A stretch of 17,838 nucleotides of DNA from SVQP01 sp045660125. GTDB lineage: Bacteria > Bacillota > Clostridia > Oscillospirales > CAG-272. The notes under the pieces were generated by a model. The model saw only the letters and a list, made by a program, of their open reading frames with translations, was not told where the DNA came from and did not search any database. The position numbers and the translations under genes were made by a program. Location of the stretch: the NCBI GenBank assembly GCA_045660125.1, contig JAZRDG010000082.1, positions 1-17,838 of the forward strand. Direction: 5' to 3'. Positions 1 through 7,523 of the stretch are shown piece by piece (the stretch's first letter is position 1; every line of letters starts with the position of its first letter).

Positions 1-4
1 TAAA

Positions 5-40
5 TAACCCCGACAGATATTCAAAAATCTGTCGGGGTTA
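5..40. terminator. Hairpin terminator at left edge
   Basis: Perfect 14-bp inverted repeat (5-18 with 27-40) around an 8-nt loop. The stem contains four G-C pairs in a row next to A/T ends. Only weak T-rich tails follow on either strand, so direction is unclear. It probably ends a gene lying off the left edge. Confidence 0.6.
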
Positions 41-75
41 ATCTTTGCTTTCTGCGTATCAAATTTTGATTATCC

Positions 76-99
76 GTAGGGGAGACCTGCGGTCTCCCG
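76..99 (+). repeat. Modular palindromic repeat, copy A1
   Basis: A 24-nt unit beginning GTAGGG and ending CCCG, with inner stem GAGACC/GGTCTC around TGC. It abuts copy A2 exactly in inverted orientation. It has the same constant ends as the other copies in this window but a different stem sequence. Confidence 0.65.
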
Positions 100-123
100 C
101 GGGCGAACACAGTTCGCCCCTAC
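100..123 (-). repeat. Modular palindromic repeat, copy A2
   Basis: A 24-nt unit. Read on the minus strand it starts GTAGGG and ends CCCG, with stem GCGAAC/GTTCGC. With A1 it forms a 48-nt inverted pair whose outer ends (GTAGGGG and CCCCTAC) are themselves complementary. Confidence 0.65.
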
Positions 124-179
124 CGTGGTTCGGTAATTATCCTTAAGAGAAGGCTGCGTTGCAAGGCTTTTTTATTGAA

Positions 180-207
180 CGGACAGTCGAGGACGCCTGT
201 CCCTACA
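180..207 (-). repeat. Modular palindromic repeat, copy B
   Basis: A 28-nt unit, minus orientation. It opens TGTAGGG and closes TGTCCG on that strand, with stem GGACAG/CTGTCC and a longer 10-nt loop. It is the most diverged of the copies: the closing end is TCCG rather than CCCG. Confidence 0.55.
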
Positions 208-227
208 ATAAGTTGTTTGTGCTCGGA

Positions 228-252
228 CGGGCGATCACTGATCGCCCCTACA
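228..252 (-). repeat. Modular palindromic repeat, copy C
   Basis: A 25-nt unit with stem GGGCGATCA/TGATCGCCC. It is identical, in inverse orientation, to the 25 nt at 10573-10597, more than 10 kb away. Confidence 0.8.
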
Positions 253-300
253 GGAATTTGCGTAAAGGGTTTACGATGTAAAGCCTAAAACAAAAACACT

Positions 301-345
301 TGTAGGGGCGAGAATTTCGGCAGAGCCGAAATATGTGATCGCCCG
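301..345 (+). repeat. Modular palindromic repeat, long copy D
   Basis: A 45-nt unit with the TGTAGGGGCGA start and TGATCGCCCG end of copies C and E. A second hairpin (ATTTCGGC/GCCGAAAT) sits between them. By direct comparison it matches the inverse of 10483-10527 at 42 of 45 positions. Confidence 0.8.
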
Positions 346-374
346 TGCCTACGGCAACAACTCAATAAAAACCA

Positions 375-409
375 AACCCCTTTGGTATTGTAACGATACC
401 AAAGGGGTT
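375..409 (-). terminator. Terminator of the nth-ABC exporter operon
   Basis: Perfect 14-bp stem (375-388 with 396-409), 7-nt loop. On the minus strand it follows the ABC transporter stop codon at 427 by under 20 nt and is succeeded by a T-rich run (TTTGGTTTTTA). A T-run also follows on the plus strand, so it may work both ways. Confidence 0.85.
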
Positions 410-426
410 CTTTTTATGAAAATATT

Positions 427-2247
427 TTATTCCTTTTTATCCAGCACGATCTGGGTCTGCTCGTCCTCGTACTGACGGGTATACAGGCGGTAATAATAAC
501 CCTTCTGTGCCATCAGCTCGGCGTGGCTGCCGCGCTCGATGATCTTGCCGTCCTTGACCGCGAGAATGATATCTGCCTTGCGGATGGTGGAAAGGCGGTG
601 CGCGATCATAAAACAGGTTCTTCCCTCGCTGACGCGCTCGGTTGCCTTTTGGATCAGCTGCTCGGTATGGCTGTCCACCGACGAGGTTGCCTCGTCCAGC
701 ACTAAAATCGAGGGGTTTGCCAGCATGACGCGTGCAAACGACAACAGCTGCTTTTCGCCCGTGGAGAGCAGATCGCCGCCCTCGCCCACGTCACTTGCAA
801 GACCCTTGCCCATGCGCTCCACAATGCGCCATGCGTCGATCTCGCGCAGCGCTGCCTCCATCTGCTCCTCTGTTGCGTTCGGGTTGCCGTAGCGCAAATT
901 TTCGGCTATACTGCCCGAGAACAGATGCGGCGTTTGCAGCACGTAGCCAAGCGAGGAATGCAGCCAAAGCTGGCTGCGCTCGCGTGCGTCTCTGCCGTCG
1001 ATCAAAACCCTTCCCTTGGTAGGATCGTAGAAGCGGCAGACAAGGTTGACAAGCGTGGATTTGCCCGCGCCCGTCTCACCGACGATTGCCACACTCGTGC
1101 CCTTGGGCACGTGCAGATCAAAATTCTCCAGCACCCATTCGTTGCCGTCCGGGTACATAAAGGACACGTCCTCAAACGTAATATCACCGTGCAAGGGCTC
1201 CCAGTTCTCCTTTTTGGGGTGGAAGGTATCACCGTACTTTTCCACTACCTCGGGGCTGTCCGGCACGTCCGACTCGGTCTCCAAAATCTTGGAAACGCGC
1301 TCCATATTGACGCGCACAAAGATCATATCCGCAAGCGCGTTGACCACCCACTGCACCTGCTCCATCATGTTCATGGCATACGTCATAAACACCGAAAGCT
1401 TTGCAATGTATTCCAGATCCCCCTGCGCGATCATGCCGCCGCGCCAAAGCACCAGCGCAAGCGCCAGCGAGGTGGAGAATGCGATCAGGCAGATAAAGCT
1501 TGCGCGTACCTTGGCGGTCAGCACCGCGGTGCGGCGCATCTTGCCGGTCAGCTCGAAAAAGCTCTTGCGCATCTTTTCTTCCGCGCCCAGCACGCGCACG
1601 GTGCGCGAGCCTGTAATGCTCTCGTTGAACTTACCCGAGATCTGCGAGTTGAGCTCTCTGACCTCCTGGTTGAGTCCGCGCAGCCTTTTCTCAAACAGCG
1701 CAGCGCCCAAGGCAAGCACGGGCACGATGACCATCACGCAGATCGCCAGCTTCCAATCCAGCACCAGCATGACGATGGCTGCGCCGATCAGGTAAGACAA
1801 ATTCCAAATACCGCTCATGAAATCCCATGCAATGACGCCGCCGATACGGCTTGTATCACTCATGATGCGCGAATGCAGGTATCCCACGCTGTTCTGGTTA
1901 AAGAACGAGAAGGAGAGCGTTTGCAGGTGCCTAAAGCACACGGAACGCATATCTCTTGCGATCAGCGCCTCTACGCGCGCGGTCTGGAACGAGGAAACAA
2001 AGTCAGCAGCCACGCGCGACAGGAAAAACAGCGCATAGCAAATGCAGAAAATGCCAAGTCCCGAAACGGTGCCGGGCTTGATGAAATTCTCAATGGCATA
2101 CTTCTGGAACAGCGGCAGGCAGATATCCACAAGTCCGCTGTAAAGTCCGAAGAGCAGCATGATGCCGAACACCCACAAATACGGCTTAAAGATGGCTAAG
2201 ACCTTGGGGTACGGCAAGCCCTTGCGTTTTTCTGTTTGCTTCTTCAT
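427..2247 (-). CDS. ABC exporter half-transporter, subunit with canonical Walker B
   Basis: A 606-residue fused membrane/ATPase half-transporter of the type I (MdlB/BmrA-like) exporter family. A transmembrane domain spans about residues 20-320 and the nucleotide-binding domain about 355-595. Visible motifs are Walker A GETGAGKS (390-397), signature LSTGEKQ (494-500), Walker B ILVLDEA with catalytic Glu519, and H-loop His550. The signature departs from canonical LSGGQ. It starts at an ATG inside an ATGA overlap with the upstream gene's stop, behind an AGGAGGTGAC site. Its partner is the upstream ABC gene, whose own ATP site lacks the catalytic Glu, so the two very probably form a heterodimer. 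Exported substrate cannot be told; multidrug or peptide export is typical of the family. Confidence 0.93.
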   Translation of the reverse strand: MKKQTEKRKGLPYPKVLAIFKPYLWVFGIMLLFGLYSGLVDICLPLFQKYAIENFIKPGTVSGLGIFCICYALFFLSRVAADFVSSFQTARVEALIARDMRSVCFRHLQTLSFSFFNQNSVGYLHSRIMSDTSRIGGVIAWDFMSGIWNLSYLIGAAIVMLVLDWKLAICVMVIVPVLALGAALFEKRLRGLNQEVRELNSQISGKFNESITGSRTVRVLGAEEKMRKSFFELTGKMRRTAVLTAKVRASFICLIAFSTSLALALVLWRGGMIAQGDLEYIAKLSVFMTYAMNMMEQVQWVVNALADMIFVRVNMERVSKILETESDVPDSPEVVEKYGDTFHPKKENWEPLHGDITFEDVSFMYPDGNEWVLENFDLHVPKGTSVAIVGETGAGKSTLVNLVCRFYDPTKGRVLIDGRDARERSQLWLHSSLGYVLQTPHLFSGSIAENLRYGNPNATEEQMEAALREIDAWRIVERMGKGLASDVGEGGDLLSTGEKQLLSFARVMLANPSILVLDEATSSVDSHTEQLIQKATERVSEGRTCFMIAHRLSTIRKADIILAVKDGKIIERGSHAELMAQKGYYYRLYTRQYEDEQTQIVLDKKE

Positions 2248-4088
2248 GCCGTCACCTCCTTGTCGGTGCTCATTAACGCCTCATCTCTGCCCTGCATGCT
2301 GCAAACGCGGCTGTAAATGCCGCCAAGTGCGACCAGCTCTGCATGCGTGCCCATTTCGGCAACGCGTCCCTCGTCCAGCACCACGATCTTATCTGCGTGC
2401 GAGAGCGTTGTGACGCGGTGAGAGATCAGAATGACCGTGCAGCCCTCAAATTCTCTGCGCAACGCGCGACGAATGGCTGCGTCGGTCTCACTGTCAACAG
2501 CGGACAGCGAATCGTCAAAAATCATAATATCCGGCTTGGTTGCCAGCATTCTTGCAATCGAGCAGCGCTGCTTCTGACCGCCCGAGAGCGTGACGCCGCG
2601 CTCGCCCACAAAGGTCTCGTACCCTTCCTTGAACTCGCGCACCGCACCGTCAAAGCAAGCAACCTCGGCTGCGTGGCGCACGGCGTCCATATCCACGCGC
2701 TCGGTGCCCATGCAAATATTCTCCGCAATCGTACCCGAGAACAGATACGTATCCTGCAGCACGTATCCCACGCGGCGGTGCAGCTCTGCGCGGTCAATGC
2801 GCGCAAGCGGTACGCCACCGATGGTGATGCTGCCGTCCTCCAATTCATACAAGCGGTCCAAAAGACCCATCAGGGTGCTCTTGCCCGAGCCCGTGCCACC
2901 CATAATGCCGATCACGCTGCCGCCTGCCACGTCAAAGCTGACGTCATGCAAGATCTGCGCGCCGTCCTTTTCATAGGCAAAGCTGACGCCGTCGAACACG
3001 ATATCGCCCTTGAAATCGGGCGTTTCGACCTGCTCTTGTTGCATTTCGGGGTCGGTGTTGAGAATGTAATTGATTCTGCCAAGCGCAACGCCCGCCTTAC
3101 TCATATCCGACACGATTCTGCCAAGCGAACGCACGGGCCAAAGCATCATGGCGTTATACGATACAAACGCCAAAAGGTCGCCAAGCTCCATGCCGTGATT
3201 GACGCACAAATACGTACCAAATCCCAAAATGGCAAGCACCTGCATGCCCGAGAAAAAGTCACCGATGATCCAGAACCAGGTAAACAGCCAGGAAAGCTTG
3301 ACGTTGCGATCACCATATTCGTTGTTCTTTTTATCAAACTTTTCAATCTCGCTCTTCTCTCTGCCAAACGCACGCACCACGCGCACGCCCGTCAGATTTT
3401 CCTGCGTGATGGACGAAAGCTCGCCCTCGCAGACGTCGCAAGCCTCAAAATGCTTGCTGATATAATGACGGAACACCAGCGAATAGGTCAGCACGATGGG
3501 CACGAACGCCAAGGAGACAAACGCCAGCTTGTAATTCATCATAAACATGACCGACAGCGTGACGATCAGCAAAATGATGACGCGGAACAGGGGCACCAAC
3601 TGCTCGGACACGAAATTTTTAACCATTTCCACGTCCGAGGTCGAACGCTGGATCAGATCTCCCGTCTTATTCTGCGAATAAAAGCTTTGCGGCAGACGGG
3701 CAATATGCGAAAACAGGTCGTCACGAATGGTTTTGACCAAGCCCTCGCCGCCGCGATTGTTGAAATACATATTGCAAAAACGGCACAGCACGCTCAAAGC
3801 GCCCGTTGCGATAATGGCAAGCGCGACCAGCCACAGCTTATCCTGCAAGAATGCGATAAACGCGGGCACGTCAATATAGCGCGCTACCGGGGCAGGCGGC
3901 GTCCATTCGTTGCCCGTCAGCAAATTGTCTACGGTAAAGTTGACGATCTGCGGCGCGATCATCTCAAGCCCCGTCATGGCAAAGGCGCAGGTGATACCCA
4001 GCGCAAACCACACGCGGCTCTTGCGCAAAAAGTGCCACAAGCGCGCGGCGTTTTTATACGTTTTATGCTTGACTTGTTGCATCTTCAT
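2244..4088 (-). CDS. ABC exporter half-transporter, subunit with degenerate Walker B
   Basis: A 614-residue fused membrane/ATPase half-transporter (MdlA/BmrC-like). Membrane segments lie in about residues 25-330 and the ATPase domain in about 360-600. Walker A is GGTGSGKS (397-404), the signature is canonical LSGGQ (501-505) and H-loop His557 is present. Walker B reads IFDDSLSAVD, so Asp526 replaces the catalytic Glu. That is the known hallmark of the degenerate site in heterodimeric exporters, and it matches the off-consensus signature of the downstream subunit. The gene overlaps the end of nth by 26 nt. Start 4088 lies 4 nt after AGGAG; an in-frame ATG at 4082 has better spacing (10 nt), so the start could be two codons later. 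Confidence 0.93.
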   Translation of the reverse strand: MKMQQVKHKTYKNAARLWHFLRKSRVWFALGITCAFAMTGLEMIAPQIVNFTVDNLLTGNEWTPPAPVARYIDVPAFIAFLQDKLWLVALAIIATGALSVLCRFCNMYFNNRGGEGLVKTIRDDLFSHIARLPQSFYSQNKTGDLIQRSTSDVEMVKNFVSEQLVPLFRVIILLIVTLSVMFMMNYKLAFVSLAFVPIVLTYSLVFRHYISKHFEACDVCEGELSSITQENLTGVRVVRAFGREKSEIEKFDKKNNEYGDRNVKLSWLFTWFWIIGDFFSGMQVLAILGFGTYLCVNHGMELGDLLAFVSYNAMMLWPVRSLGRIVSDMSKAGVALGRINYILNTDPEMQQEQVETPDFKGDIVFDGVSFAYEKDGAQILHDVSFDVAGGSVIGIMGGTGSGKSTLMGLLDRLYELEDGSITIGGVPLARIDRAELHRRVGYVLQDTYLFSGTIAENICMGTERVDMDAVRHAAEVACFDGAVREFKEGYETFVGERGVTLSGGQKQRCSIARMLATKPDIMIFDDSLSAVDSETDAAIRRALRREFEGCTVILISHRVTTLSHADKIVVLDEGRVAEMGTHAELVALGGIYSRVCSMQGRDEALMSTDKEVTA

Positions 4089-4785
4089 TCATCTCCTTTC
4101 CCTTTGCGTAAGGGCAAAGGTCTGCCAAGGGGCAAATATGGCAGCGCGGCGCGCGGGACAGGCAAAAATCTCTGCCGAACTGCACGGCGCGGTGACAAAA
4201 ATCACTCTGCTCCTCGGGCTCTACGTACATATCTAATATTTTCTCGACCTTATGCGGATCCTTGAGCGCGGTGGGATATGCGCCCAGTCTGCCGCCTATG
4301 CAGATCAGATGCGTATCTGCCACGATGCCGGGAATGCCGTAAATGTCTCCCAGCAGCAAATTGGCGATCTTGCGCCCCACGCCGGGAAATGTCAGCAGCA
4401 CCTCGCGATCGGCAGGCACTCTGCCCTCGTAATCCCGTACCAATATCGCGCAGCATTCCTTAATACTGCTTGCCTTGGCACGGTAAAAGCCGCAGGAATG
4501 CACCAGCCTTTCCAGCTCCTCGATGGGTGCTTCTGCGATATCGCGCGCACTCGGATACTGCGCAAACAGCTCGCGGCACACGATATTGACCCTTGCATCG
4601 GTGCACTGCGCCGAAAGCCTGCCCATTATGAGCAAGCGCCAGCCGTCATCCGCGGGATCGGGCGCATCAGTACGCCACTCCAGCGCACATTCCGCTCCCG
4701 GATATTGCGCCGCAAGACGCCTTGACACCTCGGCAAAGCGCGCACGGGTCTCTTTGTATTGCTTGGTTCTTTTCAGGTTTTTCAT
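4063..4785 (-). CDS. nth: Endonuclease III (base-excision repair DNA glycosylase/AP lyase)
   Basis: A 240-residue HhH-GPD enzyme that removes oxidised pyrimidines from DNA and nicks the abasic site. The helix-hairpin-helix FPGVGRKIAN contains the catalytic Lys139. Asp157 of ADTH sits 18 residues on, the same spacing as Lys120/Asp138 in the E. coli enzyme. The [4Fe-4S] ligands Cys208, Cys215, Cys218 and Cys224 follow C-X6-C-X2-C-X5-C. The frame is open back to a GTG at 4845, but that lies upstream of the terminator hairpin of the preceding gene. The ATG at 4785 with AAGGG upstream is the better start. It is first gene of an apparent unit with the two ABC genes, although a joint function is not obvious. 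Confidence 0.93.
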   Translation of the reverse strand: MKNLKRTKQYKETRARFAEVSRRLAAQYPGAECALEWRTDAPDPADDGWRLLIMGRLSAQCTDARVNIVCRELFAQYPSARDIAEAPIEELERLVHSCGFYRAKASSIKECCAILVRDYEGRVPADREVLLTFPGVGRKIANLLLGDIYGIPGIVADTHLICIGGRLGAYPTALKDPHKVEKILDMYVEPEEQSDFCHRAVQFGRDFCLSRAPRCHICPLADLCPYAKGKEMNEDATSQA

Positions 4786-4808
4786 CTTACACCCTTTATA
4801 AAGTGCGG

Positions 4809-4840
4809 AAAAACCGCTCTGCCGGAGCAGAGCAGTTTTT
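4809..4840 (-). terminator. Terminator of the HD hydrolase-Na/Pi operon
   Basis: A 14-bp stem (4809-4822 with 4827-4840, one G-T wobble) and 4-nt loop lie about 30 nt past the cotransporter stop. The minus-strand side of the stem ends in TTTTT. It lies between the cotransporter and nth, so nth probably depends on read-through or a weak promoter I could not identify. Confidence 0.8.
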
Positions 4841-4869
4841 CCCACTCTTTTTATGAAATTATCAAAAGC

Positions 4870-6690
4870 TTAGTCCTCGATGGGATATTTTTCCTTGTAC
4901 TCCTGATATCTGCGATCAAACTCGGGGTTACCGTGCTTGACGGCAAACAGATACTTATGCATATCCAGTGCCTTATCGCGCGAAAGCTCCAGCATGCAGC
5001 CTGCGATATTGGAGCAGTGGTCTGCAACGCGCTCGCAGTTGGTCAGAAGGTCGGACAGGATAAAGCCCATTTCCATGGTGCACTCGTTGTTCTGCAGGCG
5101 CACGATGTGATGCAGCTTGATAGAGTCACGCAGATCGTCGATAACCTCCTCCAGAGGCTCAACCGATGCTGCCATATCCATATCGTTGTTGACAAAGCCC
5201 TCGCGTGCATTCCAAAGCACCTCGCGCACAGCGGCAACCATGGTGTTGATCTCCTTTTGTGCGGCAGGCGAGAACTGCACGTTCTTATCCTTCATTTCCT
5301 CAGCCGACTCGGCAATGTTGACCGCGTGGTCGGAAATGCGCTCCAGGTCACCGATGATGTGCAGCATCTTGGTGATCTCACGCGAGCCTTCGCCCGAGCT
5401 GTTCTTTGCAGCCAGCTTGACTAAGTAAGAACCGATCTTATCTTCCATCTTATCCACCTCGTCCTCGCTCTTGCGCACAAGGTCGGCGGATTTTTCATCG
5501 TAATTGGTCAGCAGCATAAGCGAGCGGTCCAGCGCGTCGCAAGCGGCAACAGCCATCTTGCGTGCAGCAACCTCAGCCTGCTCTACAGCGATTGCGGGCG
5601 TGATGAACAAACGCTCGTCCAGCACCATTCCGTCCTCGTCCTTCTTGGACTTTTCGGGCACGGACACGGTTGCCAGCTTGACGATCAGATTGGTGAACGG
5701 GAACAGGATGATAACGGCGATGATCTTGAATACGGTGTGAATGATGGCGATATCCCACATGTTGGTGGTCGCATTCAAAAGACCGCTGAAATCAAGGATC
5801 GCATTCAGGATATAGAAGCCGGAAAGCACGAGAATGACCGAAATAATGTTAAAATACAAGTGGATCAACGCAGCTCTCTTACCGTTCTTGGACGAGCTCA
5901 TGGACGAAAGCATTGCGGTAACACAAGTACCGATGTTCTGACCCATGACGATCGGGATTGCAACGCCGAACGAGATTGCACCCGATGCGGTCAGAGCCTG
6001 CAAAATACCGACCGACGCGGACGAGGACTGCACGATCGCGGTCAGCACAGTACCTGCCAGAACGCCAAGGAAGGGATTTTCGAACATGACGAGAATCTCA
6101 CCGAATTCGGGAATATGCTTGAGTACCGGAACGGCATCGGACATGATATCCATACCGGTCATCAGCACGCCAAAGCCCAGCAAAATGTTGCCAAGCTGCT
6201 TGTATCTGTTCTTCTTTGCGAACATGGTAAAGCAAATACCGATCAGTGCAAGGATGGGCATCCAGAAATCGGGCTTGAGATACTGCAGACTCGCGGTAAT
6301 ACCTTCCGCGCCTGCCATTTCCATGCCCGTCATAGCGGTCAGCCATGCGGTGATTGCAGTACCTACGTTAGCACCCAGAATCACGCCGACAGCCTGCGCC
6401 AGCGTCATGGTTGCCGAGTTTACAAAGCCTACGACCATAACCGTGGTTGCGGACGAGGACTGAATAATTAAGGTTACGCCAAGACCCAGCAAAAAGCCCT
6501 TGAGCTTATTGGAGGTCATTTTGCCAAGAATGGTTTTGAGCTTGTTGCCCGCGCTCTTTTTCAGACCGTCACCCATGACGTCCATGCCGAACAAGAACAG
6601 CGCAAGACCCAACAGAAGCTTGAGGATCATGTAGATATCAACGCTCTCATGTGTGATAACGGCGTGGAAATTGTTCAAAAAGTTTTGCAT
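4870..6690 (-). CDS. Na+/phosphate cotransporter family protein with PhoU-like C-terminal domain
   Basis: A 606-residue membrane protein. Two homologous Na_Pi_cotrans repeats carry the diagnostic QSSSA motifs at 77-81 and 221-225. The companion motifs are GANVGT (106-111) and GQNIGT (250-255). Hydrophobic segments fill about residues 21-345. From about 370 to 595 the protein is soluble, helical and acidic, in the manner of PhoU four-helix domains (NptA/YjbB type). Family members import or export phosphate with sodium; direction cannot be told from sequence. The ATG at 6690 follows AAAGGA by about 9 nt. It is the second gene after the HD hydrolase, with a 36-nt gap, and ends at the hairpin at 4809-4840. 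Confidence 0.9.
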   Translation of the reverse strand: MQNFLNNFHAVITHESVDIYMILKLLLGLALFLFGMDVMGDGLKKSAGNKLKTILGKMTSNKLKGFLLGLGVTLIIQSSSATTVMVVGFVNSATMTLAQAVGVILGANVGTAITAWLTAMTGMEMAGAEGITASLQYLKPDFWMPILALIGICFTMFAKKNRYKQLGNILLGFGVLMTGMDIMSDAVPVLKHIPEFGEILVMFENPFLGVLAGTVLTAIVQSSSASVGILQALTASGAISFGVAIPIVMGQNIGTCVTAMLSSMSSSKNGKRAALIHLYFNIISVILVLSGFYILNAILDFSGLLNATTNMWDIAIIHTVFKIIAVIILFPFTNLIVKLATVSVPEKSKKDEDGMVLDERLFITPAIAVEQAEVAARKMAVAACDALDRSLMLLTNYDEKSADLVRKSEDEVDKMEDKIGSYLVKLAAKNSSGEGSREITKMLHIIGDLERISDHAVNIAESAEEMKDKNVQFSPAAQKEINTMVAAVREVLWNAREGFVNNDMDMAASVEPLEEVIDDLRDSIKLHHIVRLQNNECTMEMGFILSDLLTNCERVADHCSNIAGCMLELSRDKALDMHKYLFAVKHGNPEFDRRYQEYKEKYPIED

Positions 6691-6726
6691 GTCAAAGTTC
6701 CTTTCCCGATCGTCAAGATCGATTCG

Positions 6727-7386
6727 TCAGATCAACATTTGTCCGTTTATATTCAGCTTAAATTGTAATCCGAGCCTGTCCGCAGCCTTGCGGCACATGA
6801 CCATTCTGCCAAGAAAGATTTCAAAATACGACATGACCGACGCCATATCGGTATCGATATCCAAGGTCAGCGTCACGGTCTTTTGCTCCTTGTCCAGCAC
6901 CAGCTCGGACGAGGTGACCGAATAATTGACGCGGTCGTGAATATCAAAGGTAGCAAAGTCCTCGTTGCGCACGCGCGTGCGGCGCACGTCACTCTTGTCC
7001 GCCAGGATCAGCGCGGCAGACACGCCGTTGACGGGCACGCCCGTGCCCTCGTCGTGGTTGCCGATGGCGGTGACGATGGTGGCAATGTCGGCAGGCGGCA
7101 TGCCCATGTGATCCAAGATACGGAACGCCATGAGTGCACCGCTTTGCGAGTGATCCACGCGGTTGACAAGATTGCCGATATCGTGCAAATATCCCGCAAT
7201 GCGCGTCAGCTCGACCGTATGCGCGTCGTATCCAAGCTCGACCAAAATGTTGGCAGCCGTTTCGGACACGCGCGTGACGTGCGCAAAGCTGTGCTCGGTA
7301 AAGCCAAGCGCACGCAAAGACTCGTCCGCACACCGAATATAGGTGCGGATCTCCTCGTTATGCTTTAAAGATTCATAGGTGATCAC
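6727..7386 (-). CDS. HD-domain phosphohydrolase
   Basis: A 219-residue protein with the metal-binding HD signature in order: His36, His68-Asp69 (YLHDIGN), His79, His111 (GNHDEG) and Asp130 (LADKSD). HD proteins hydrolyse phosphate esters, often of nucleotides; the substrate here is unknown. The last 70 residues (DIHDRVNYSVTSSELVLD onward) form a beta-rich tail that I do not recognise. Translation starts at GTG, 6 nt after a clear GGAGG site. It is the first gene of a two-gene unit with the Na/Pi cotransporter, directly behind a strong promoter. A link to phosphate handling is inferred only from position. Confidence 0.85.
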   Translation of the reverse strand: MITYESLKHNEEIRTYIRCADESLRALGFTEHSFAHVTRVSETAANILVELGYDAHTVELTRIAGYLHDIGNLVNRVDHSQSGALMAFRILDHMGMPPADIATIVTAIGNHDEGTGVPVNGVSAALILADKSDVRRTRVRNEDFATFDIHDRVNYSVTSSELVLDKEQKTVTLTLDIDTDMASVMSYFEIFLGRMVMCRKAADRLGLQFKLNINGQMLI

Positions 7387-7419
7387 AAATATCCTCCGTA
7401 AAAACGCCTATTTGATTTT

Positions 7420-7448
7420 ATTTTATCATATTATGTTATATTTGTCAA
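7420..7448 (-). promoter_or_regulatory. Sigma-A promoter for HD hydrolase/Na-Pi operon
   Basis: On the minus strand a perfect TTGACA (7443-7448), a 17-nt A/T-rich spacer and TAAAAT (7420-7425). Expected transcription start is near 7413, about 27 nt before the GTG start. Confidence 0.8.
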
Positions 7449-7479
7449 CAATATTTTCGGTTGAGCACGGGAATTGGGC

Positions 7480-7516
7480 AAAAAAAGGGCGTCACAGGGG
7501 CACTCCCCTGTGACGC
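7480..7516 (-). terminator. Terminator of the MATE gene
   Basis: Perfect 12-bp GC-rich stem (7489-7500 with 7505-7516), 4-nt loop, followed on the minus strand by CCC and seven T (7486-7480). It lies 8 nt past the MATE stop codon. Confidence 0.92.
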
Positions 7517-7523
7517 GCGATCT

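Noticed and set aside
76..345. CRISPR array in the left gap
   Set aside because: The units differ in stem, orientation and spacing, and there are no regular direct repeats with unique spacers.
925..2199. 424-codon open frame on the plus strand opposite an ABC gene
   Set aside because: It is rich in His, Gln, Arg and Ala with no domain, lacks a ribosome binding site, and lies wholly antisense to a gene with intact ATPase motifs.
2343..4265. 640-codon open frame on the plus strand
   Set aside because: It spans the antisense of two real genes (ABC subunit and nth), has shadow-type composition and no start signal. Its length results from biased codon use on the other strand.
4786..4845. N-terminal extension of endonuclease III to a GTG start
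   Set aside because: The extra 20 codons run through the terminator hairpin at 4809-4840 and add nothing resembling the family. The ATG at 4785 has a ribosome binding site.
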